A stretch of 64,000 nucleotides of DNA from assembly GCF_010183535.1 (NCBI RefSeq), contig NC_071330.1, positions 13,125,717-13,189,716 of the forward strand. The letters are read 5' to 3'. How positions within the stretch are numbered: the first letter of the stretch is position 1; every line of letters begins with the position of its first letter. Below are positions 42,801 through 54,132 of this stretch, in pieces. The position numbers and the translations under genes were made by a program. The DNA is from Caenorhabditis remanei. Taxonomy: Eukaryota; Nematoda; Chromadorea; Rhabditida; Rhabditidae. The notes beneath the pieces were generated by a model that saw nothing but the letters and a program-made list of their open reading frames with translations, was not told the origin of the DNA and did not search any database.

Positions 42801-45272
42801 GAGACTGGGTAATGTATGTTATTTTTGTTATCTCACTTATCGGCGTCGGGGTGAGTGGTGGCTTTTGTTGGAACCGGTTTGATCATTATAAGTCAAATCG
42901 AGGTGAGTGATTTCAGAGCAAAAAAATACAAATAACAAGAATCGTTTTCAGTGTTCCCAATTATGATCAACGAAAACTTATTCGAAGTCTACCTCGCGGA
43001 TATTGTCAGCAAAGTGGTTCGTTTCGCCGCCCAGTACAGGTATGTGTGCGTTGAGCGCCTCGCATTTTTTCAAAAATTCGACAAGAGAGAGTGTGCGAAT
43101 TGGAGAGACGCAGACATCATCTCTTTAATTCACACTTTCTCTCTCTCGTCGCATTTTCGCAAACTTTGAATTTTTACAGCGCCGTAATCACCTCCGAAGA
43201 CAAATCCAAGAAAGGTCAAAAATCCAAGAAAGGCCAGAAAGCCCAGAAAGGCCAGAAAGCCCAGAAAGGCCAGAAAGCCCAGAAAGGCCAGAAAGCCCAG
43301 AAAGGCCAGAAAGCCCAGAAAGGTCAGAATGCCGAGAAAGGCCAGATAGCCGAGAAAGACCAGAAAGCCGAGAAAGAGGAGGAAGAAGAGAAAGAGAAGA
43401 AATTACTGTACTCTGGTGCATTCAAGTTGTATTTCATGGCACTCTATGAGCACAATTGCCGACAAACTATTGCTGAAGAACCTAATCAACTGGTCTTGGA
43501 TCATGAAAAGTATCAAAGGTTTGATTCATCAATTTAAAAAATATCTAGACGAGCAAAACTTCTTACAGAGCAAATGAGCCGCTTTCGGATGTGAGCCCTC
43601 TATGGTTGATAAAGAAAAAGTCGTGGTTCGGCAATGTTCGGTATATGCATGCAAACCTGATAAAGTACAAGAACAACTTCAAGTTGGGACTCTTCCAAGC
43701 TCCTCAATTGGCTAACGCTGCTACTGGAGCGAAGGAAACCGTTGGAATGTTCTATTGGGCGATGAAAGAGCAGAAGGCTACGTTGATCGTGTGCATGGTG
43801 AAGATTGGTATCGAGTGTTGTCAATATTTCCCGGTGAAAGTCGGAGATAAGTTGACATTTGCTGATGGAAATCTCGTTGTCACATGCAAGTCTTTGGAGG
43901 AAGAGCATGACGGAAAAATTCGAATGCGCACTTTGGAAGTGAAGTTCAAGTGAGTGAATCCATTGTAGAAGTATAAATAATTCTCATTTTCAGAGGTTGC
44001 CGATCGTTCACCATCACCCACTCTCATTACGATGAATGGACGAACAAGCTCCCGGTAGACCTCTCTCCGATCATGTCCATTTTTGAGAAAATGGATAAGG
44101 AAAAAGTGGTTTTCATGCACTGTGACTTTGGTATTTATCGTTCAGGAATTATGGCTCGTGAGTTAATGTTAGAACACATGATTTTCTACGGAAATACTCA
44201 TTTCAGAGGTCCTTATGAACAAGACTCATTTGGAAATGGATCGTGGACGTCTAGCGTATGGATCGGCTGTGAATGACGTGAGAAAAATTCGTACTGGTGT
44301 CATTAAGAATGGAGTCGAGTTTCTGGATATGGTCATCCTCACTTTCAAATACTTCCGAACGGTAAGCTGAATCAGAATTAGTCCAAGATTCTATTCATTT
44401 GTTTACAGTTCGTCCCGGACATCAAACACTTCTCGAAGGAGACGAAAGAGCACATCTTCTTCAGCGAGTCTGCCATTGCACAGTATGTCCGTGACTTAGT
44501 TCACGTTGACCTAGATCTCATGGCACTGAACGAGATGAACCAGAAGAAAGTGGAATTCATGGAGAAGAGCAAGAAAGAAAAGATTGAGAAGAGCAAGAAA
44601 GAAGGAAAGAGTGAGAAGAAGGATGGGAAGAAGAGTGAGAAGAAGGATGGGAAGAAGAGTGAGAAGAAGGATGGGAAGAAGAGTGAGAAGAAGGCGAAAA
44701 GTGAGAAGAAGGGTGAAAAATCGAAAAAGAAGGTATCCGTGAAAGATGTGAAGGAGAGCAAGCCTGCAGCGAAAGACCCGAAAAAGAATCAAGGTCGTAG
44801 AAAGTCTAAACTACCATCTTGTGCGCCGAATCCCATGGATGATTTGCTTTGTGAACTTTCGTATTATACAAACAACCCAAAAATAAGCAATGACTTTAAG
44901 CATGATATCATCACAACGGACAAATTCCAAAAGAAACTCGAGAAGAAGTTGGATAATACGGTAGATGATGACGAAGACGTGCCTGATCAGCCTCCTGAAG
45001 AAGTAGAAAACACTCAAGAAATCACTGTTGAGGCCCCCGAAGAGCCGAAGGAAGGAGAGACGAAGCCGAAGGAAGGAGAGACAAAACCGAAGGAAGGAGA
45101 GACGAAGCCGAAGGAAGAAGTGAAGGAGAAGAAAAAGAAGAAGAGAAAGAATAAGACGTTGACGGAGTCGGTGGAATATGAGCCTGGAAAGGAATATCCG
45201 GTCGGAACGAGATTCAAGAGATTGGATGAGGAAATTTACCTTGACGACTTCTTGACGAATATCCTTAAGTAA
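39868..45272 (+). CDS. WSN-domain receptor-like protein B with PTP-like domain
   Basis: Twelve exons: 39868-39889, 39956-40039, 40088-40162, 40213-40308, 40436-42749, 42802-42902, 42952-43039, 43180-43518, 43569-43949, 43994-44157, 44207-44361 and 44409-45272, giving 1560 residues. Order: signal peptide, WSN domain from about residue 93, long helical ectodomain, one membrane helix (about 868-886, VIFVISLIGVGVSGG), a KGQKAQ-repeat linker (about 939-992), a tyrosine-phosphatase-like domain (about 1040-1290), and a lysine-rich tail with KKSEKKDG and KPKEGET repeats. In the PTP domain the signature is HCDFGIYRSG, keeping Cys-x5-Arg but not the usual SAGIG core. The WPD loop reads WTN, so the general-acid Asp is gone. 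I infer weak or no catalysis, possibly a substrate-binding role. Its paralogue A lacks everything after the ectodomain. Confidence 0.87.
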
Positions 45273-45323
45273 ACTCGATTAATTTTTGTATTATTGTATT
45301 GCCGCTGCAGTAGCGCGTTGCTG

Positions 45324-45329
45324 AATAAA
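45324..45329 (+). terminator. poly(A) signal of WSN gene B
   Basis: AATAAA 52 bases after the stop codon. Confidence 0.7.
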
Positions 45330-45684
45330 CTTGATTTTTGATGAGAAATTGTTGTATTTTTGGGCAAAAAATATTCAGAAAATCTAATTAGAACCGACAG
45401 ATAGTAGAAACTCAGAAAAATTGAACAAAATCTTATCGAAAACGGCCGTTTTAACGTTTAAACGGGGAAAAAAAAACTTCTAGAAACCATTCTCTAAACA
45501 GTGAATCTTCGGAGAAAAAGAGATAGATAAGCAAACTCGAAAACTGGCGGAAACGAGAAATCAGTTCTATTTTACCGAAGAAAAACGGGCTGGGGCACAT
45601 AAAAACAGCAAAAAAGCGCGTCATTGCAAGATCATAGAAAAATTTGCCCCGAAAATCAGTGTAAAAAGGCGAAAAAAGGAGATT

Positions 45685-45768
45685 TGCCGGGGAGGGGAAT
45701 CGAACCCCTAAAGGATTTACATCCACAGATTCCCCAAACCTGCGCCTTTGCCACTTAGCTACCCCGGC
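45685..45768 (-). tRNA. class II (long variable arm) tRNA with anticodon GGG
   Basis: The minus strand gives a complete 84-base cloverleaf. Acceptor GCCGGGG pairs with CCCCGGC, discriminator A. Anticodon stem CAGGT/ATCTG encloses loop TTGGGGA, so positions 34-36 are GGG (Pro codons). A 16-base variable region forms a 4-bp arm (GGAT/ATCC). The T arm is AGGGG TTCGATT CCCCT. The A box (TAGCTAAGTGG) and B box (GGTTCGATTCC) are intact and a T-run terminator follows. A long variable arm with A73 is the build of tRNA-Leu, not tRNA-Pro. This matches the nematode nev-tRNA class, described with Gly(CCC) and Ile(UAU) anticodons and shown in vitro to take leucine. GGG would be a different anticodon. Confidence 0.9.
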
Positions 45769-47332
45769 AATTAGAGAATTCGAGGTTGAAAACGATATGA
45801 TGCAAATTGTTTGATTACCTGGCATTACGGTATGCAAGAAATTAGGAAAATTTGATTTTGACTAGAACCGGCTGTTTTTTGAATATTAATGTTGGAATTT
45901 GGCTTCTAAAAATTAGGAATAACTTGAATTATTTTTAAATAGCAAAATATAGTTGAAAACATCTTTAATTTCTGTAAAAAACCAGCTTTAATTTTTCCAA
46001 TATCCGCAATATTGCGTCACGGTGTTTGCGTACCTCCGTTTTTTGTTGGCGCGAGGGCGCCATTTTCAGTTGTTTTTTCAGCGATTCTCCACCACTTTTT
46101 TCCAGTTTTTTTGCTCAATTTTTAGAATTTTTCGAGAGTTTTCAAATTTTCAGGCAGTTTTTTAATAAAGAATAAAGTTTTTCATCCATTTTTCATGATT
46201 TCATCCCTCTTTTTAATTGAATTCCGTCTTCCACCAACATTTTCTATCCGTTTCTTTATTTTCCGCCCGTAAAACCTCATATCGCTCTTCTGTTTTCCAA
46301 TAGAAAACACTAAATAAACAATAGCCACCTCCTCGTCGTCGTGTCGTCTCTTTATTGCAGATATCAGCACTTTTAGGTTGTTTTGCTGGCGGGAAACGTA
46401 CAAAGACAGGAAAATGTGTACTTTTGCCACGTTTTGGGCTCAAACTGGAAGTTTTTCTAATAATTTCGACAGTTTATTTCATGTTTCATGCTCTAGACGC
46501 ATCGGAAAAGTGCAAAACTTCTTGAAAATCGTTTTGCTCGCTACGAAATAGTACACTTATCTATTTTTCGTGTAAATTTTTTTTAATTCTTGCTGTTTTC
46601 CATTCGAAAGCGAAATTCTGATGAAGAACTATAAAATTACTTCATTTTGCACACATTCTTCGTCATTATTTACACTGAAACGGTGATTCCTGTTACTTGC
46701 CAGTTGGAACACGTGTGTTACGCCCTTTTTCAATGGACAAAGTGAGAAATTGTATTAGTTCCAATATGTTTTCCGATATTTTTCGCTGATTTTTACTAAA
46801 AAGAGTCAACTCACTTTTCTCTCTTTCCTTTGTACTCCCCCTCTCCAATTCTCAATAGTGGAGGTCTCTTTTGTTATCGGTTACCCATTTCATTCATTTT
46901 TAATGAGTTTTCGCCGCCGGAACTCATTTTTATGTGTTGCCGAGCGAAAAATTACTAAAAGTACGGAATATTGTCGTTTTCTATAGAAAATACTGGGAAT
47001 CAAGATGAATACATGCAGATATATCCGGATAATCAGAGATTAGTCAGTGGAGAGGAGAAATTTGCATAAATCTTCTGCTTTTCGCTTAGAATCTGCATTT
47101 TTCTCAATATATGCCAAAAATCGTGAAAAAACGGTTTTAAAACTCGATTTTCGGTAGTTTTGCTTCATATCACCTTATTTTCCCTTCAAGGGGGCCTAGT
47201 TTGTCATTTCTCCGATAAAAATTGATATTTCCAGTAGAAAAATATAGTTCCTTGCTCCGCCCATATTTCTCGCTTATTTCTTGTGCAATGTTGCAAAATT
47301 TTCGCCTCAATCCCCATTTTGCTCATTCCAGG
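45769..47332. other. spacer and promoter region upstream of uap-1
   Basis: AT-rich, with no convincing ORF on either strand. It ends in the CATTCCAG acceptor just before the uap-1 ATG, so the right part is probably promoter plus outron. A stretch near 46020-46060 is GC-richer (GTTGGCGCGAGGGCGCC). Confidence 0.5.
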
Positions 47333-50029
47333 ATGCCAACCTCCACCATTCCCACAAAAGAGCAAATTCTCTCCACGAACAAGGAGGCGGAGCCACTTCT
47401 CTCGTTCTTCGACGATTTATCCGATGAGGAGAAAATGAAATTGTGGAAACAACTGACAACTCTGAATCTTTCGGATGCTCGTCAGTGGTTCATCGATTCA
47501 GAAGAGCAGAGAGCTCCCGCTTCGGCCGAAGATCTCAAACCAATCCCTCATTCCCATCATTTTAATCAATCTGAAATGCATCAAGCAGTTTTGGATGAAC
47601 TCTGGAATAAGGGAATGGATGCGATCACTCGTGGAGAGGTTTGTGCAATTGTGTTGGCTGGAGGACAGGCGACACGACTTGGATCATCTCAACCAAAAGG
47701 GACTATTCCGTTGGGCATTAATGCTGCTTACGGAGATTCGCTGCTCGGAATTCAGGCGGCAAAGATTGCCTTGTTGCAAGCACTTGCAGGTAATTGATAA
47801 AAATTGAAATGTTTGAGGTTTACAGGACGTTTGGAGGTGCTAGGGAAGAACAGCTGATTTCCAGAATTTTCGAATAAAATCGGACACTTCTAGCAAGATT
47901 TCAATGGATTTTGTCATTTCGGCTACACTAGAGAGTTTCTTAGCACAAAAAAAGATACTATGGGGTTTTCTGCAGTTTCAGGTTGAGTTTCAGCTCGAAA
48001 GAGTGGCTCTGTGAGCTGTCGATCTTAGGTTTTAGCAAAAAATGATTGAAATTTCCTTTTTTGAGTTAGTTTCCAGCTGGATTCGATTTGAATATGGCTA
48101 CGATAGTTGCCTCCTTGTTTGAGGTTTTTTGAATGCTCACAGACGATATTGTCTGAAAAGTGTAGACCAGTTTTTCCTAGTTCTAGGTGTTGCCGGAAAT
48201 TTCTGCGTCTCTGAGCAATGGTATGCTTTCACCTAAACCCGTAAGCTGCGCTGGCAACGTTTGGGTACTTCCTATTGTCCATTGAACGAAATTCGCGTTT
48301 TCAAGTATGAAGAGCTCTGTAAAATCAACATTTTCACCTCGAAACCATCGCTTTATTTTAAAATCTACAAAAAAAAACGCTTCAATTCCCATTTTCCAGG
48401 TGAACGCGACCACCAGGACCCCGGAAAGATCCACTGGGCCGTGATGACATCTCCAGGAACCGAGGAGGCTACCCGTGAACACGTCCAAAAACTCGCCCAT
48501 CATCACGGATTCGATTTCAACGAACAAATCACAATCTTCTCACAAGACGAAATCGCCGCGTACGATGAGAATGGAGATTTCCTTCTCGGCTCAAAGGGTT
48601 CCGTCGTCGCCGCTCCGAATGGAAACGGCGGTTTGTACTCTGCAATCTCCGCCCACTTGCCACGTCTTCGTGCCAAAGGAATCAAGTATTTCCACGTGTA
48701 TTGTGTCGACAATATTCTGTGTAAAGTCGCCGATCCACACTTCATCGGATTCGCCATCGCGAATGAGGCGGACGTCGCGACGAAATGTGTTCCAAAGCAG
48801 AAGGGAGAACTCGTTGGATCCGTTTGTTTGGATAAGGGAAAGCCACGCGTCGTCGAGTATTCAGAGCTCGGAGAGAAGTTGGCTCAACAGAAGACGTCCG
48901 ATGGGAAGTTCTTGTTCGGCGCCGGATCCATCGCCAATCATTTCTTCACTATGGACTTTATGGATAGGTGAGCGATCTGGTTTCAAGACTATTTTAAGAC
49001 ATTTTGAGACTATTTCCAGTTCTTAAACTGTAATTTCCAGAGTGTGCTCCCCATCATCTCGTCTCCCATACCATCGTGCACACAAGAAGATCTCCTACGT
49101 CGACAAAAACGGTGAAATCGTGAAGCCGGAGAAGCCGAACGGAATCAAATTGGAGCAATTCATCTTCGACGTCTTCGAGTTGTCCGAGCGATTCTTCATT
49201 TGGGAAGTGGCGAGAAACGAGGAGTTCTCTCCACTCAAGAATCATCAATCCGTTGGAACCGACTGTTTGAGCACTTGTCAGAGAGATTTGTCCAGTGAGT
49301 TTGAGAATTGATTTTCTACTAAATCGGCTAAAAATCTGATGAAATTGGCTAAAAATTGGTTGAAATTGGCGTCAAGTCAGCCATTTGAATAAGAATGGCT
49401 GCGTTTGGCTGAAATTAGATTTGATTCTCTGGGAATTACTGAAATTGATGAAAGTTTGTTCGTTTCCCGGGTAGTTTTGTTGTAATTCTGACTATTTTCT
49501 GGTCAGATAAAGCCATAATCCATAAAAAGCCTCTAAAAACGTGGATTTTATGCTCGTTTTCGAGAAAATCATCATTCGGTTGATTTCAACAGATTTGTGC
49601 TCAAATTTATATTTTTGCACGCGACTGAACCCAATTTCGGCACATTTCGTAAATTTTCTCGACAACGAGCAGAAAATATGCGTTTTCAGAGGTTTTCGAT
49701 AGATTATGACTGTACCAAGCCCCATCGAATGGAATTTCAGCCAAACATAGCCAATTCCATCCAATTTTTGGCCGAATTTGGGCACATTACGTGAATTTTT
49801 GAATTGATTTCAATCAATTCCCAGCCAAAAATAGTCCATCCTCTTACTTCCAGACGTGAACAAGATGTGGTTGGAACGTGCGGGAGCCAACGTGACCGCC
49901 TCGAAGCAAGTGTACCTTCTCTCACTCGTCTCATTCAACGGAGAGAATCTTCAGGAGCTTCGTCACCGTGAGATTTCCGACGAGGCCATCGAATCGGATC
50001 ACACGATCAACAAGTTCTTCGTCCATTAA
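47333..50029 (+). CDS. uap-1: UDP-N-acetylglucosamine pyrophosphorylase
   Basis: Four exons, 47333-47789, 48400-48967, 49041-49294 and 49854-50029, give 484 residues, the usual eukaryotic UAP1 length (about 480-520). The enzyme makes UDP-GlcNAc from UTP and GlcNAc-1-phosphate in the cytosol, feeding chitin, N-glycans and O-GlcNAc. The nucleotide-binding loop LAGGQATRLGSSQPKG is at about residues 108-123 (usual LAGGQGTRLG). APNGNGGLY, the uridine/GlcNAc contact block, and HVYCVDNILCKVADP follow in exon 2, with NGIKLEQFIFDVF in exon 3. I chose the ATG at 47333 rather than in-frame ATGs at 47222 and 47288 because a CCAG trans-splice-type acceptor lies immediately before it and the family starts there. 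The QA for QG change in the loop is conservative. Confidence 0.96.
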
Positions 50030-50880
50030 TTTATGTATTTTCCCTCTTAATTATTGCATTTTCTGTCGCTTGAATTGTCCCTTCCCCCATTAACTCTTTC
50101 ACCCGTCCCAAATTTTAAAATTTTGTGATTATTCTCTTTTTGCTTTCCCCTCGCTCACCGGTTTTCAGATTTGTACTATATTAGTCACACCGTTTATATT
50201 GCTCCCCGCCATTGCTTTCTTTCTAGGAGTTTTTGATAATACAGATGTGTTCTGTTTTGACTGGAAATTGTATAATTTATAATGTTTTTCAGATTTTTCA
50301 AAAGGTTTTGGTTGGAATTTCTCAGAAAATGTTTCAGATTCTTGTTTCTTACCACGGATGAGTTCATGAAGGTGAGTAAAAGGAATATCGAGTAGAGCAG
50401 ACCGTCTTCTATCCATTTTCTCAATCCTCTCAAATCTTTCTCGATTTTAAGTCATTTTCAGCCCAAAAAGCACCAGTTTTTATCAATTTGATTAGTTTCA
50501 GGCAATTTTCGATAGATTTTAGTTTATTTTCCATCAATTTTCAAAGTTTTAATGCGATTTCGAGTGGTTTCATAAGATTTTGTTTCATTTCCTCGGAATT
50601 TAGCAAATCTTATGAGTTTGTGCGAAATTATTTCAATTTCTGTGTTTCTCGGTAACTTTTCGCTGATTTCTTCTATTTTACAGCCAATTTTAATGTTTTT
50701 TGCAGATTTCGAACCGAAGAAGTCTTCCTTCAAAAATTTTTCAGAATTTCCCTTCTGTATGGCCGCCAAATCACCGCTTTTCGTAATTCTGAAACATCTG
50801 AAACTTCAAAGAAAGTAATGAACTCGATCATTCGATTTTCAGCAGAAAAAAAACAGAAAAAAACCATTCCTAATAATCTA
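50030..50880. other. spacer downstream of uap-1
   Basis: It contains the uap-1 3' UTR (pyrimidine-rich, no clear AATAAA). A minus ORF at 50165-50416 starts MDRRRSALLDIPFTHLHELIRG and has a donor-like GGTAAGAAA, but no domain is recognised. The rest is AT-rich with nothing identifiable. Confidence 0.4.
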
Positions 50881-51108
50881 TTTATTTACAAAAAAAACCA
50901 GTCCCCCTTAGCGGTTTTCGTGAATAATTATAATTAAAAAATTATTTATTTCCAACCAGGATTTGCGAGGGTTTTCGATCTGAAAAATGAATTCTGATAA
51001 CAGGAAATTTGAAAAAGAAGAAATTGTATTAATTGAACACATAAAGAACTCACCTCATCGAGAAGTCCTCCAAGATATTCTTCGAATTTGATGGAGACGG
51101 AAACACAC
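50881..51108 (-). CDS. possible 3' exons of an unidentified minus-strand gene
   Basis: A minus exon at 51108-51054 has a CCAG acceptor and a GTGAG donor. It is followed by a TTTTCAG acceptor and an exon from 50979 with a stop at 50948-50946 in one frame (ending SKTLANPGWK). AATAAA lies on the minus strand at 50886-50881. Two frames are open across the junction, so the product is uncertain. The splice and poly(A) signals are the main evidence. Confidence 0.28.
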
Positions 51109-51691
51109 CTGGAATATGGGGAAAAGTTGAATAATCTGCAACTTCAACGCCAATTTTCCTATTAAAAAATACCAAAAACTCACCATTTTCAACCCGAATA
51201 TCAACAAAAAAAATGGAATAATTTAATTCAATAAAAATCAGAACATTTTTAGAGCTTCAACCAGAAGAAGCTCATAGGAGAGTGTCATTAATGCTAATGA
51301 CTCTTGAGGGGAAGAATTCATGAGAGTCTAGTAGAGCGCGATTGCATTGTTAAGCCGAGAGTGGTGGTGTTGAGAGGTTGAAAATGAGAAAATGATATTA
51401 CTCGAGTGATAAAAATGATGGGGTTTTATTGGGTGATAAGAACAGGAAATGGGAAAATTGAAGAAAAAAAAAGGGGAACCGTAAGCGAAAAATACGGGAT
51501 AGGCCTTGAAAGAGGTAGAGGGTACGGTAGTTTTCATGATTAGGAAAGTTCTGAAATTTCGAAAATAGCAGGCAATTCGATTAATTCGACTTTTTATCAT
51601 AGAAAACAGAAACACTTTCAAATTCAAAAAAAAGAGTTATTTCGAGCAGGAAAAGAAGGAAGGTGGAAAAATCGGAAATGTATCAAAAAAT

Positions 51692-52770
51692 CTATCGTAG
51701 AAGCCAAAATTTCAGGTGTTTTCTCGCCTCATCATCTCCCTGAAAAATCTCAATATTTTTCTTTCAAATATTTGAAATTAGAGGTCACCTCTCTAATCGC
51801 TATCTCCACAGTGCTCAGCATTTCGTCTCGTATTCCATCGATTTGGTCGGGGTGTTCCGGATTCCTTGAGAATGACATCTTGAAAATTGATTTTTCAAAG
51901 AGAGACACACAGTGTTAGACAAACTTACGAAATCTTTCAGTGGTTTGTCCGTTACCAGCAACTTTTCCCCCAAATGAATCAATTGGTATGGTCGGTCGCT
52001 GCTATGAAGAGTGTCCGTGTATCGAATCACCTGTTTGAGACTTCTCCAGCTCCAAAAACAGCTCGAGAAGCTTATCCAGCCGGGGGATCCCTGCAAACAC
52101 CCTGATGAAACTCAGTAGTCTAATTTACTAGAAGCTCACATGTATCTGTACATTTGGTCTTGGTTACCAATGTGCACCATGACACACTTGTTTCGAGAGA
52201 TTTTTTAAACATTCTTCTTTTTGATTGCCGCTTCGGGATTGATAATCATGAAGATATCCTTTGTTTCTTCGAAATTGAAGATCTCCTCGAATTGACTTTC
52301 GACCTGAAATTATATGACACTTTTTGCTTTGGTAAAAATTGGAAAAAATAAGGCATTTAATACTGATTTAGCATTTTCTGAACGTTAACGGATGCCCCCG
52401 CTATTTTAAACGGTATTATCCAAAAAGTAGGCGGAGCTAACAAGAAGTTGGTAACTACAAAACTGTAGCCCTTGACTTGTTCTACTACATACTAAATGCT
52501 TGAAACAATAGATTAATCCAAAAAGTTGTGACTTCGTCCGAAAGTTAGTCGTTATCTCTACTTTCCCTCAAAGACATCTCTGATTCAATCTGTGATATTT
52601 CAAAAGTGGGCGGAGCTATCAAAAAGTTGTCAACTACAAACTTGATCAGTTAGACTTTTTCTATACCATACTAAAATTTAAAGTCAATCCAACATTTTTC
52701 CTCGAAGTTACACTACTCAACCAACATTTCAAAAAATAGGCCTTACCTTCAATCCTTCCTCCGCAATCAA
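51692..52770 (-). pseudogene. decayed minus-strand gene of unknown family
   Basis: Exon-like blocks in order on the minus strand: LIAEEGLK (ending 52747 at GTAAGG), VESQFEEIFNFEETKDIFMIINPEAAI (from 52303, running into a stop), GIPRLDKLLELFLELEKSQT (near 52085-52025), VIRYTDTLHSSDRPYQLIHL (near 52024-51930, another frame), MSFSRNPEHPDQIDGIRDEM (near 51880, to a GTGAC donor) and GDDEARKHLKFWLLR with a TAG at 51694-51692. The peptides look like real protein, but one stop and one frame change break the reading. I do not recognise the family. It follows one of the repeated promoter-like modules. Confidence 0.45.
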
Positions 52771-52865
52771 AAAAAGAGTAAATCGAAATTCAAGAATTCA
52801 ATGAAAATAGGAAAATATGTAGACGAACCATTCAGTAGGTTATCGAGTATACATGACTGAAGAAG
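52747..52865 (-). promoter_or_regulatory. promoter/first-exon module, copy A (diverged)
   Basis: It shares AACCATTCAGTAGGTTATC and the run to a GAAG|GTAAGG donor with the better copies at 58.1, 59.6 and 62.5 kb. It leads into the decayed gene at 51692-52770. Confidence 0.5.
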
Positions 52866-53136
52866 CGGGGAGAATAAGGGGGCGGGGTAGAGCGGAAGGG
52901 GGGTAAATGTTACTTGGGCAGATGTCGACAAAGGGGGACATTTTCGCATTCAAACTAGAGATTAAGGGGAAAAGGAGAGTGATTTCGAAATTTGAAGGAG
53001 ATTTGCAATGGTGATCATACGCAGGTGACGCAAGCACCCGACACCAAAGTTGTTCGGTTAGGTCTTGCAGCGAAAATACCTCCGACTTTCGTTGTTCCAT
53101 AACTATGGAAATAAGGAAGAGTACATTTCGCAGAAA

Positions 53137-53667
53137 TACTCGGCAGTCACCGGCAACTTTAGCGCGGAAGTTGGTCGGCTTCAGCTCAGAGGTTGGTCGG
53201 ATTCTGGACAAGACCGCTGCTAAAGCCGACCAACTTCCGACCAACTTCTGACACGGACCGCATGGAACCCCTCGATCGCCTTATTGATTTATTTTTCGCG
53301 CACAAAAACAGCTGAAATATCATACATTGCAATTTATTCACTAAAAGGATTATACATAAAAAAGTATAAATTTTAAAAAATACAAAAAAAACAACTAAAT
53401 ACAATGATTTTTCGAAGTATTCCTGGTGTGCTCGCATTGTGGTCCAGATGTAGACTTCGTCAGTGAATTTCTGTAAAATACATTAATTAATTATGATTTT
53501 TACTTGTAAACATTACTTTCTGACGATACATTTAAGGTGGGAAGCTGACCTAGATCCGACCTAAAGTCTGAAATCGTTAAACTTCCGGCCAGAAGGTGAG
53601 CAAGATTCGATCTAAAGCCGAATCGACCTCAACTTCCGCCCTAAAGTTGCCACACGACTGCCGAGTA
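53137..53667. mobile_element. foldback element with TACTCGGCAGT ends
   Basis: Left end TACTCGGCAGTCACCGGC and right end ending GACTGCCGAGTA are inverted copies. The arms continue through CAACTTTAG(C/G)GCGGAAGTT. Inside, GAAGTTGGTCGGCTT and AAGCCGACCAACTTCC form a second pair. TA at both edges suggests a Tc1/mariner-type target. No ORF. Confidence 0.65.
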
Positions 53668-53727
53668 CATGGAGAAATGGTCTAAATGGACGGAAAATAG
53701 GCGTTTCTTATCATACTTTTCTTTTTT

Positions 53728-54115
53728 TCAGTTGAAAATGGCCAACTTTGAGAGTGTGTTATGGTAATTCTGATTGTCTCATCAAGTAGGTTTTTGATGA
53801 ATTATACAGATAAAATATAGAACTTCATTTTTATTATTGACAACTTTTTTGTACGGACACTCCCTAATGAGTTAGAGTCATTTTAAGACAACAACACTAT
53901 TTTTCACTGAAATTGGACAATGTGAAGGATAAATTAATTTGTCGATACGTAACTTACTAGGGAGTGTTTGTACGAATAAATTGTCAACTACAAAAATGAA
54001 GCTCTACTTTTGATCTGTATGATCCATAAGAATTTACTTGATGGGACAATCAGTATTACCATGACACACTCTCAAAGTTGGTCATTTTCCACTGAAAACA
54101 GCCAAAGTTGATACA
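53728..54115. mobile_element. MITE of the 14388 family
   Basis: TTTTTTCAGTTGAAAATGG and AACTTTGAGAGTGTG at the left are matched by complements at the right, ending near GTCCGGTACTGTA (54120-54132). The left end has lost its CAGTACCG terminus. Confidence 0.65.
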
Positions 54116-54132
54116 TTTTTGTCCGGTACTGT

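Noticed and set aside
43204..43375. Possible collagen or CRISPR-like array
   Set aside because: The repeat is an 18-bp in-frame coding unit without spacers and lacks Gly-X-Y; it is a low-complexity linker in an exon.
44501..44792. Minus ORFs rich in Phe and Leu, like membrane proteins
   Set aside because: They are the complement of the Lys/Glu-rich tail of WSN protein B.
47222..47332. Longer uap-1 start at 47222 adding 37 residues
   Set aside because: A trans-splice-type acceptor lies immediately before the ATG at 47333, and the family's N-terminus fits that start. The extra residues are probably outron.
52840..53244. 134-codon minus ORF
   Set aside because: It runs through the terminal repeat of the foldback at 53137-53667 and through promoter-module sequence, so it is not a gene.
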